A DNA stretch of 64,000 nt from DSUN01 sp035527715 (lineage in GTDB: Bacteria > Planctomycetota > PUPC01 > DSUN01). Positions within the stretch are counted from its first letter, which is position 1; each line of letters begins with the position of its first letter. Below are positions 54,967 to 62,314 of the stretch, piece by piece. The notes beneath the pieces are model-generated. The model did no database searches. It was not told the DNA's origin and saw only the letters and a list, made by a program, of their open reading frames with translations. Made by a program: the position numbers and the translations under genes. The stretch lies in contig DATKZY010000187.1 of the NCBI GenBank assembly GCA_035527715.1, positions 1 to 64,000 on the forward strand, in the 5' to 3' direction.

Positions 54967-56460
54967 ATGGTGCAGGGAATGCCCGACGGCCTGCGCGAAA
55001 AAGCGATCAGCGGCGCGAAGTGGCGGGTGCTCACCACCTACTCGACGAAGGGCGTGCAACTCGTCGGTGCCGTCATCTTCGCCTGGCTGCTGGACAAGAA
55101 TGACTACGGCCTGATGGCCGCCGCGATGGTCGTCGTGAGCCTCATCCGCGCCTGCACCAGCCTCGGCATCCACTACGCCATCATCCAGCGCCGCGACCGC
55201 GTGCAGGAGGCGGTGGACACGGGCCTCGTCCTCCTCCTGGCCACGGGGGCCTTGAGCTACCTCGTCCTGCTGGCCGTGGGGCCGTTCACCAAAGCCTATG
55301 CTCTCGACAAGGCGCTGATGTTGGCGCTCGGCCTCCTGTCGTTCTTCCGCCCCGTCGCCGCCGTGACCGAGGGCGTCCTGTACCGGGAGTTCCACTTCGG
55401 GCGGCTGTTCGTCGTCGAGGTGGGCAGCATGGTGCTCAGCACGGGCCTGGGCGTCGGGCTGGCCTGGGCGCTGCCGGCGGGCAGCCGCTACTGGGCGCTC
55501 GCAGCCTCGGGCCTCACGCGCGAGGCCCTGCACTCGCTGCTTGGATGGACGGTGTCGCCCATTCGCCCCAAGCTGCGGTTCGACCGGGGCATGGCCAGGG
55601 ACCTCCTGCACTACGGTAAGTACCTGTGGGGGGCCGCCCTCGTGATGGTGCTCTACGGCAATCTGGAGCGGCTTGTCCTGGTGGAGCTGCTCACGGTGGG
55701 CGCTCTGGGCCTCTACGCGTTCGCGGCCACCTGGGTGTCGCAGGCGGGGCTGATCAGCGAGACGATCTTCGGCAGCGTGGCCGTCTCGGTCTACGCGAAG
55801 TTGCAGGACGACGTGCCGCGCCTGCGGACGAGCTACTGCCGCATCGTGCGGCTCTCGGCGCTCCTCTCGACCGCGCTGCTGGGGGGCCTCGTGCTGTTGG
55901 CGCCCGAGGCGGTGCCGCTTGCGTTCCCCGTCCGCTGGCTGCCCAGCGTGCCCATCTTCCTGGTGTTCGGGTTGTTCTACCTCGTGCGGGCGGTGGACAC
56001 CACGACGGGGCAGCTCTACGTCGCCGTGGGCAAGCCGAAGTACAACATGTACCTCGGCGTCGTGAACCTGGCTGTTCTGGCCGCGGTTGTCGTGCCGCTG
56101 GTGCTGTGGCGGGGCGCCGTGGGCGCAGCCCTGGCCCTCCTGATCGCCCGGGTCGTCACGATGGTCTGCAACGCCTTCGTCCTGCGGCGCGTGCTCCGGT
56201 GTCGGCTGAGACTCCTGGTCCGGGTGGTCACGCCCGCGTTGAGGGCGGCGCTCGTGATGGCGTTCGCGGTGTGTGCGGGCCTCGTCGCCGCCTATCGGCA
56301 CTGGGGCCTCATCGGCTGGCTGCCGCTGGGCGGACTGGTCGTGCTGGGCGGCGTCGCCTATGCCGCCGGCATCTTCTTCTTCGAGCGCGAGCTGTTCCGG
56401 GAGGTGGTGACCCTGCTGCGCGACGCGCTGAGGGGCAAGAAGGCGGGGAGCAATGGGTGA
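54967..56460 (+). CDS. Wzx-like oligosaccharide flippase
   Basis: A 497-aa protein with about fourteen hydrophobic helices, of the polysaccharide biosynthesis/MOP family. The first helices contain AISGAKWRVLTTYSTKGVQ and FAWLLDKNDYGLMA, as in the Wzx/RfbX class. It would move undecaprenyl-linked repeat units to the periplasm. Overlaps the next gene by 8 nt. An ATG at 54979 is an alternative start. Confidence 0.85.
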   Translation: MVQGMPDGLREKAISGAKWRVLTTYSTKGVQLVGAVIFAWLLDKNDYGLMAAAMVVVSLIRACTSLGIHYAIIQRRDRVQEAVDTGLVLLLATGALSYLVLLAVGPFTKAYALDKALMLALGLLSFFRPVAAVTEGVLYREFHFGRLFVVEVGSMVLSTGLGVGLAWALPAGSRYWALAASGLTREALHSLLGWTVSPIRPKLRFDRGMARDLLHYGKYLWGAALVMVLYGNLERLVLVELLTVGALGLYAFAATWVSQAGLISETIFGSVAVSVYAKLQDDVPRLRTSYCRIVRLSALLSTALLGGLVLLAPEAVPLAFPVRWLPSVPIFLVFGLFYLVRAVDTTTGQLYVAVGKPKYNMYLGVVNLAVLAAVVVPLVLWRGAVGAALALLIARVVTMVCNAFVLRRVLRCRLRLLVRVVTPALRAALVMAFAVCAGLVAAYRHWGLIGWLPLGGLVVLGGVAYAAGIFFFERELFREVVTLLRDALRGKKAGSNG

Positions 56461-57460
56461 GCCTGCCGAGCGCGATGCCCCGACGAGTTGTCCGCTCTGC
56501 GGCGGGACGGAGCGGCGGCGCCTCGTGACGAAGCGCGGCTGCGACGTCGTGCGCTGCCGCGACTGCCGCCTTGTCTACGTGTGGCCGCCCCCGTCGCGCG
56601 AGGAGGTCGAGGCCCTTTATTCGGCGGGGGACTACCACGCCGTCATTGACGAGTCGGAGCGGCGGCGCTACTTCGCCCGACGGCTTCGCCAGATCGAGAA
56701 GTTCGCCCCGCGGGGTGGCCGCATCCTTGACGTCGGCTGCTCGAAGGGCTACTTCCTGGAGGCGGCCCGGGCCAACGGCTGGGAGGCCGTGGGGGTCGAG
56801 TTGAACCGCCGAGCCGTCGAGGACGCGCGAGCGCGCGGTCTCGACGTGCGGCATGGCGACCTGTGCGACCTGGCGCTCGACGAGGAGAGCTTCGACGTGG
56901 TGACCCTCTTCGACGTCCTCGAGCACACGGCGGCCCCGCGGGCGCTGCTGGCCGCGTGCCGCGCGGTGCTGCGGCTCGGGGGCCTCCTGGTGGTGACGAC
57001 GCCCGACATTGGGGGCCTGGTGCCGCGCGTCACCTACGGCCTCTTCGCCTGCACGCTGGGGGCGTGGGAGCATCCGACCCCGCCCGGCCACCTCGTGCAG
57101 TTCTCGCGGCGCACGCTGCGGCGGGCACTTGGGGCCGAGGGCTTCGAGGCCCTGCGGGAGCGCTCCGAGCACATCCCCATCGCCTACAGCGTCGGGAAGC
57201 TCGAGAACTCGATCATGGCCGTGTTGGCCGGCCGCCACCGGAACCCCCCGACGGCCGATGGCCGACGGCCGACGGCGGACGGAAGACGACAGTCGCCCCT
57301 CCGTCGGGTGCCGCGATACGGGGTGCGCGCGCTGTCGTGGCTGGCCATCGGGCTGGCCGGCCTGGCGGCGCGCGCCACGGGTTGGGGCGATTCGATGTTC
57401 GTCGCTGCACGGCGCACCCAGACCGAGGGCGGAAGGAGCGAGCCGCTTGAGAGCAGCTAG
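56453..57460 (+). CDS. Methyltransferase with zinc ribbon (Methyltransf_23 type)
   Basis: A 335-aa protein. Zinc ribbon C13-C16-C35-C38 (CPLC...CRDC), then ILDVGCSKGYFLEAA, FDVVTLFDVLEHT and GGLLVVTTPD. Sugar methyltransferases of this kind carry such a ribbon. A 7-bp array (57248-57282) is encoded in frame near residues 265-277 (PTADGRRPTADGRR). Confidence 0.8.
   Translation: MGEPAERDAPTSCPLCGGTERRRLVTKRGCDVVRCRDCRLVYVWPPPSREEVEALYSAGDYHAVIDESERRRYFARRLRQIEKFAPRGGRILDVGCSKGYFLEAARANGWEAVGVELNRRAVEDARARGLDVRHGDLCDLALDEESFDVVTLFDVLEHTAAPRALLAACRAVLRLGGLLVVTTPDIGGLVPRVTYGLFACTLGAWEHPTPPGHLVQFSRRTLRRALGAEGFEALRERSEHIPIAYSVGKLENSIMAVLAGRHRNPPTADGRRPTADGRRQSPLRRVPRYGVRALSWLAIGLAGLAARATGWGDSMFVAARRTQTEGGRSEPLESS
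57248..57282. repeat. In-frame 7-bp array inside the methyltransferase gene
   Basis: Five units: ccgacgg, ccgatgg, ccgacgg, ccgacgg, cggacgg. Three units equal 21 nt, so the peptide repeats every seven residues (PTADGRR). Confidence 0.8.
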
Positions 57461-57500
57461 CGGCGAGCAGACATGGGCAGTTCAGGGGCAGGGACGAGGC

Positions 57501-57545
57501 CGGAGAGAAGAATTGCATACTTGTTCAAGTATGCAATTCTCTCCG
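57501..57545. repeat. 20-bp stem-loop with 2-nt loop
   Basis: Arms 57501-57523 and 57526-57545 pair over 7 + 13 bp with a 3-nt bulge, and the loop is tt (aattgcatacttg core). It lies between the methyltransferase stop and the next start. No T-tract. Confidence 0.75.
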
Positions 57546-57631
57546 TCAGGCACGGGCGTGCCGGGGGCGCGTCCGGGACGGCCCACGCTCCAGTCAACGG
57601 TCTCCCTGGAGCGAGAGAAGGAGTTGGCCGT

Positions 57632-59821
57632 TTGAACTCCGCACTCCGCACTCCGCACTCCGCAATCTCACACGTGGCGCCTTTCGCCGTGCTGGCGGGG
57701 GTGGTGCTTCTCACGGCGATCGTGGTGCCGCCGTTCTTCGAGACGCCGGTGTACGACGACTGGTCGTTCGCGCCGCAGGTGCTGCGGCTGGCCGAGACGG
57801 GGCAGCTCCGCTACATGGGCTACAACGTGCCCTGCCTGCTGAGCCAGGTGCTCCTGGGGGCGGGGTGGCTGCGGATCGTCGGGTCGAGCTTCTCGAACCT
57901 GCGGATCCTCAACCTGATGGTCAGCGCGGCGGGCGCGTGCGGGGCGTACGGGGTGCTGGCGGAGCTGGGTTGCGGGCGCCGCAGGAGCCTGCTGGGCGCG
58001 CTCGTGCTTGTGGCGAACCCGCTCTACGTGTTCTTCTCCTACGCCTGGATGACCGATGTGTTCTCATTGGCTTTCATGCTCCTCGCGTTGTGGGCCTACC
58101 TGGTCGCCTTCAGGCGGGGAGGGGGTTGGGCTGCCGCCCTCGCGGCGTTCCTGGCGTTGGTCGCGATCCTCGACCGGCAGACGATGGCGATGCTGCCGGT
58201 GGGGGTGCTGTTGTACCTCGTGTGGCGGCGGCGCGGTGCGCCGTGGGGCCTCTGGGCCGCGGCGGTCGCGCCGCTCGTCCTGGGCTTCGTGGGGGTGAAG
58301 CTCGCCGAGATGATCCCCGACTACCAGAAGACGGGGCTGCCGATGCCGTCGCTCCGCAAGCAGTACGCGGCCGCTCCGCGTGCGGTGAGCATCGGCCTGG
58401 GGTATCTGGCCTTCTCGCTCCTGCCGCTGGGCCTGGCGTACGGGCGGGCGCTGTGGCGTGCCGCGGCGCAGCGGCCCGGGCGCGCGGTGGTGGCGGTGGT
58501 GAGCGCGCTGCTGCTCGTGGCGGCCCTCGGCGCCCCGGGGCCGCGGCTGACGGAGGGCCGGCCGTGGACGTTCGACCTGGCCGCGGTTGCCTCGCGGGCG
58601 AGCGTGCCGTGGATCGAGCGCGGCAGCGGGCTCCTCATCGGGCTGGGCACCGACGTGTTGCCTCGGTCGGCGGGGCTGGCGATCGGCGCCGCGTCGTGCG
58701 TGTGGCTGGCGGTCCTGCTGGTGGCGTCGTGGGGCCGACTGGTCGCGCCCCGGCTGGCGGGCCGAGTGTGCCTCGAGCCACGGGGCGCGCGGTTCGGCCG
58801 GGTGGCCGCCGTGGCCCTCGCCGCGGCGCTGGCGCTCCTCGTGGCCGGGCTGCCGCTGCTGAAGCACCTGGCGTCGAGGCTGGTCACCGTCGCCTACGAG
58901 CGGGGCGCCGGGCGGGCGATGGGCCTCGACTACTGGCTCGCGACGGCTCGCGTGGCGACGGTCCACGCGGCGTTGGTCCTGGGCGCGGTGTTGGCGTTCG
59001 GCCTCAGCGAGTTGGGTTGGCAGGCGGCCGCGCGGCGCTCCGCGGCTTGGGCGGGCCGGCTCCGGGGCGTGTGGGTGCTGTGGGGCTTTGTCGAGCTCTT
59101 CGTCCTGGCGGTGCTCGTGGGCTTCGTCGGCGGCTTCGTCGGCGTGGTCGTGCTCCGGTGCCTCTGGCGCTGGCGCCGTGGGAAAGCGGAAATCCGGAAT
59201 CCGGAATCCGAAATCCGAAACGGGGAGTCGGGGCCACTGCCCGACGGGCGAGCGTGGCTCGTGCTCCTGCCCGCAGGCATCTACGCCGTGTTCCTCGTCG
59301 GGTTGATGAGTCGCTGGGACATCTTTCCCCGGTACTTCCTGCCGCTGCTCGTGCCTGCCGCGCTGCTGGGTCTCGTCGTCGGGCGCGGGGCCAGGCCGTC
59401 GTGGCTCGCGCCCGGTCTGGCGTTCGCCGCCTTCCTTGTCTACGCGTGGGTGCGGACGGACCTCTACGTGACGCGGGTCGTGGCGACGGAGCGGCTGCGT
59501 CGGGAGCTGGTCGCCGAGGGCATCCCGCCGAAGCAGATCCGCGCGGGCCTGGAGATTGACGGCTGGCACTGGCGCTGGTACTGCCTCGACCACCCCGACG
59601 AGGGCGGCACGACGACGGGGCAGGCGTGGTGGCCCGGAGGCCTGACCCCCGCACTGGTGGAGAACTACGTCATCTCCGACCGTCCCGCCCCCTTGAACAT
59701 GTGGGGGATAGACCTGTCGAACTACGAAGTCCTGCGCACGGAGGCGGTTCGGGCGAGGCTCTGGCCCCGCCCGTGCCCGCTCTACGTGATGCGCCGCGTG
59801 CCGCTCCTGGCCCCCGACTAA
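57632..59821 (+). CDS. GT-C (GT39-like) membrane glycosyltransferase
   Basis: A 729-aa polytopic protein. External-loop acidic motif VYDDWSFAPQVLRLAE, about twelve helices, and a periplasmic C-terminal domain. TTG 57632 is chosen because AAGGAG (57618-57623) is 8 nt upstream; GTG 57674 is the alternative. Two 7-bp arrays are encoded in frame, one at the very N-terminus (57634-57668) and one at 59187-59221. The hairpin at 57501-57545 precedes it. Confidence 0.7.
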   Translation: MNSALRTPHSAISHVAPFAVLAGVVLLTAIVVPPFFETPVYDDWSFAPQVLRLAETGQLRYMGYNVPCLLSQVLLGAGWLRIVGSSFSNLRILNLMVSAAGACGAYGVLAELGCGRRRSLLGALVLVANPLYVFFSYAWMTDVFSLAFMLLALWAYLVAFRRGGGWAAALAAFLALVAILDRQTMAMLPVGVLLYLVWRRRGAPWGLWAAAVAPLVLGFVGVKLAEMIPDYQKTGLPMPSLRKQYAAAPRAVSIGLGYLAFSLLPLGLAYGRALWRAAAQRPGRAVVAVVSALLLVAALGAPGPRLTEGRPWTFDLAAVASRASVPWIERGSGLLIGLGTDVLPRSAGLAIGAASCVWLAVLLVASWGRLVAPRLAGRVCLEPRGARFGRVAAVALAAALALLVAGLPLLKHLASRLVTVAYERGAGRAMGLDYWLATARVATVHAALVLGAVLAFGLSELGWQAAARRSAAWAGRLRGVWVLWGFVELFVLAVLVGFVGGFVGVVVLRCLWRWRRGKAEIRNPESEIRNGESGPLPDGRAWLVLLPAGIYAVFLVGLMSRWDIFPRYFLPLLVPAALLGLVVGRGARPSWLAPGLAFAAFLVYAWVRTDLYVTRVVATERLRRELVAEGIPPKQIRAGLEIDGWHWRWYCLDHPDEGGTTTGQAWWPGGLTPALVENYVISDRPAPLNMWGIDLSNYEVLRTEAVRARLWPRPCPLYVMRRVPLLAPD
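57634..57668. repeat. 7-bp array at the N-terminal codons (gcactcc-type)
   Basis: Units gaactcc, gcactcc, gcactcc, gcactcc, gcaatct. It codes the first dozen residues (NSALRTPHSAIS) if TTG 57632 is the start, or lies in the leader if GTG 57674 is. Confidence 0.8.
59187..59221. repeat. In-frame 7-bp array in the GT39-like gene
   Basis: Five units: cggaaat, ccggaat, ccggaat, ccgaaat, ccgaaac. Codes EIRNPESEIRN between two membrane helices of the GT39-like protein. Confidence 0.8.
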
Positions 59822-59875
59822 GTGCTTCGTTTCGCAATTGCCGTGACGTATGTTCGCCGCCGAGACGAAGCACTT
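59820..59875. repeat. Inverted repeat at the end of the GT39-like gene
   Basis: Arms 59820-59833 and 59862-59875 match at 13 of 14 positions with a 28-nt loop; they start at the stop codon. Confidence 0.65.
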
Positions 59876-60018
59876 CCATAGGGGCTACCGCCCCTCTGGT
59901 GTTGCGCGGTGCTGCACCTGCTCGCGCCGCTCCACTGTCCCCCCAAGCCCCCCGCAGAGTGGCCGCTTCGGGGCGCTTGATACGTCACTGGAAATCCGGA
60001 TGCGGCCACTGAGCGCCC

Positions 60019-60223
60019 CCGCCACAGAATGCCAAGTCCAGGGAATGGAGGCTGGCACTCTGTGGTGGCACGCGGAGCGCCGGGAGGTGGCGGAACGCGT
60101 CTTGCGGAGGCGTAAGCTGCTGCCGTTGGAGCAGTTATGGCGGGGCAGCCCCTGGGGCGCCGCCTGCTCAGGTTGGGAGACACAGGATGCCAACCCCAGG
60201 GGTACGCGGTTGGCATTCTGTGG
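60019..60223. repeat. Two REP-like hairpins (CACAGAATGCCA type)
   Basis: First pair: 60021-60034 with 60053-60066 (gccacagaatgcca against tggcactctgtggt). Second: cacaggatgccaacc 60181-60195 with ggttggcattctgtg 60208-60222. Both belong to one palindrome family. They fill most of the gap 59822-60293, which has no supported gene. Confidence 0.65.
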
Positions 60224-60256
60224 CGGAATCGCGGCGGGGCAGGGGGGGCCGTCGCG

Positions 60257-60286
60257 TTGGATGAAAGGCGGGACATATGGTAGAAT
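60257..60286 (+). promoter_or_regulatory. Promoter-like sequence immediately before the UbiA gene
   Basis: TTGGAT at 60257-60262, an 18-nt spacer, TAGAAT at 60281-60286. The expected start falls at about 60293, next to ATG 60294, implying a leaderless transcript. Confidence 0.5.
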
Positions 60287-60293
60287 TACTGCG

Positions 60294-61232
60294 ATGAGCA
60301 CGAGCGCTCCAGCACAAGCGGCGGAGGGAGCGGGCCGATGGTTGGCGCTCCTGGCGGCCATGCGCCCGCACCAGTGGACGAAGAACCTGTTAGTCTTCGC
60401 CGCGTTGCTCTTTGCCAGGAAGTTCCTGGAGCCGGAGGCGGTTCGCTTCATCCTCCTGAGCGTGGCGGGGTTCGCCATCTTCTGTGCGGCGTCGAGCGCG
60501 TCGTATCTCCTGAACGACGTGTTGGATGCGGAGGCCGACCGGCAGCATCCGCTGAAGCGGCTGCGGCCCGTGGCGAGCGGGGCGCTGCCGACGGGCCGGG
60601 CGCTGGGGGTCGGGGCGCTGCTGGCGGCTGGGGCGGTGGCCGCGGGGTTCGCACTCGGCGTGCCGTTCGGCGCCGTGGTCGCGGCCTACCTGGTGCTCCA
60701 GGTCGGCTATTCGCTGGTGCTCAAGCACGTGGTGATCCTGGACGTGTTGTGCATCGCGGCGAGCTTCGTGCTGCGGGCGGGCGCGGGGGCGCTGGTGATC
60801 GGCGTGGCGCTCTCCCACTGGCTGCTCATCTGCGCGGCGCTCCTCGCGCTCTTCCTGGCCCTGGCGAAGCGGCGGCACGAGCTGGTGGAGGTGGCGGAGG
60901 CATCGAGCCACCGGCGGAGCCTGGCCGACTACACGCCGCAGATGCTCGACCAGATGATCGCCGTGGTGACGGCCTCGACGCTGATGGCCTACACCCTCTA
61001 CACGATTGACCGGGAGACGGTGGCGAAGTTCGGCACCGACAACCTGAAGTTCACCATCCCCTTCGTCCTCTACGGCGTGTTCCGATACCTCTACCTCGTC
61101 TACGCGCAGCGCGGGGGCGGCAATCCGTCGCGACACCTGTTGACCGACAAGCCGCTGCTTCTCGACGTCTTCCTCTATGCCCTCACCAGCGCCTGGATCC
61201 TCTGGCGCTGGGGCGGGAGCGGAGCCCCATGA
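60294..61232 (+). CDS. UbiA-family decaprenyl-phosphate phosphoribosyltransferase-like
   Basis: A 312-aa membrane prenyltransferase with about eight helices. The NDVLDAEADRQHPLKRLRPVASG motif supplies NDxxD for Mg-pyrophosphate; DYTPQMLDQM is the second acidic motif; the C-terminal RYLYLVYAQRGGGNPSRHLL is typical of DPPR-synthase-type (Rv3806c-like) members. It would transfer phosphoribose to polyprenyl phosphate. ATG 60294 has no Shine-Dalgarno. The stop overlaps the next ATG by 4 nt. Confidence 0.8.
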   Translation: MSTSAPAQAAEGAGRWLALLAAMRPHQWTKNLLVFAALLFARKFLEPEAVRFILLSVAGFAIFCAASSASYLLNDVLDAEADRQHPLKRLRPVASGALPTGRALGVGALLAAGAVAAGFALGVPFGAVVAAYLVLQVGYSLVLKHVVILDVLCIAASFVLRAGAGALVIGVALSHWLLICAALLALFLALAKRRHELVEVAEASSHRRSLADYTPQMLDQMIAVVTASTLMAYTLYTIDRETVAKFGTDNLKFTIPFVLYGVFRYLYLVYAQRGGGNPSRHLLTDKPLLLDVFLYALTSAWILWRWGGSGAP

Positions 61233-62314
61233 GCAAAGTCGCCGTCCTCAAGGCCACGCCCGAGACCGTCCTCGACGACTACGGTCGCCTGCTGGGCCTG
61301 GCCGACGTGTCGGCTCATCTGCCCAAGGGCCGCGAGACGGCTCTGAAGATCAACATCTCCTGGCACCGCTTCTACCCCGCGTGCTCGACGACCCCCTGGC
61401 AGCTCGAGGGCGTCATCCGCGGCCTCGTGGCCGCCGGCTACCCCCCGGAAAACCTCTACGGCGCCCACAACCGCACCGTCGTCGTCAGCGCCCGGAAGGG
61501 CGAGGTCGCCAACAAGCACAAACCCGTCCTCGAAAAATACGGGGTCCGCAACGTCCACCTCTACGAGAAGGGCGAGGAGTGGGTGCGCTTCGAGCCGAAG
61601 CAGCACAAGTTCCACGTCCTCCACGAAATCTTCCCCGACGGCGTCAAGATCCCCAAGCGCTTCCTCGGCAGCAACATCGTCCACCTGCCGACCATGAAGA
61701 CACACGTCTTCACCACGATGACGGGCGCGATGAAAAACGCCTTCGGCGGCCTGCTGAGCGAGCGGCGGCACTGGACCCACAGCCGCATCCACGAGACGCT
61801 GGTGGACCTGTTGGCCATCCAGAAGGAGATTCACCCGGGCCTGTTCGCGGTGATGGACGGCACGTTCGCGGGCGACGGCCCGGGCCCGCGGTGCATGGTG
61901 CCGCACACGCCGGGCTACATCCTGGCGAGCGGCGACCCGGTGGCCATTGACGCCATTGCGGCGAAGATGATGGGCTTCGACCCGCTCGGGCTCGACTTCC
62001 TCCGCCTCGCCCACGAGGACGGGCTCGGCTGCGCCGACCCGCGCGAGATCGAGGTCGTGGGCGAGGACATTGCGGGCGTGAACTTCGGCTTCCGCGGCAA
62101 CCAGAACACCTTCGCCAGCCGCGGCCAGAAGCTCATTTACTGGGGGCCGCTGAAGTTCCTCGAAAGGCTCCTGCTCCGGACCTTTCTCGTCCCCTGGTCC
62201 TACGCCGCCTCGATCCTCTACCACGACTTCTACTGGTATCCCTTCATCGGCCGGCGACGGGTGCGCCAGGCCCTGAAGACACCCTGGGGGAAGCTTTTTG
62301 AGCGCTACGAGTGA
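61229..62314 (+). CDS. DUF362 family protein
   Basis: A 361-aa DUF362 protein: KINISWHRFYPACSTTPWQLEGVI, LPTMKTHVFTTMTGAMKNAFGG and DGTFAGDGPGPR are the family blocks. DUF362 has no established activity; some members carry iron-sulfur domains, but no [4Fe-4S] cysteine cluster is seen here. Coupled to the UbiA gene (ATGA), which points to a shared lipid-sugar pathway. Confidence 0.8.
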   Translation: MSKVAVLKATPETVLDDYGRLLGLADVSAHLPKGRETALKINISWHRFYPACSTTPWQLEGVIRGLVAAGYPPENLYGAHNRTVVVSARKGEVANKHKPVLEKYGVRNVHLYEKGEEWVRFEPKQHKFHVLHEIFPDGVKIPKRFLGSNIVHLPTMKTHVFTTMTGAMKNAFGGLLSERRHWTHSRIHETLVDLLAIQKEIHPGLFAVMDGTFAGDGPGPRCMVPHTPGYILASGDPVAIDAIAAKMMGFDPLGLDFLRLAHEDGLGCADPREIEVVGEDIAGVNFGFRGNQNTFASRGQKLIYWGPLKFLERLLLRTFLVPWSYAASILYHDFYWYPFIGRRRVRQALKTPWGKLFERYE

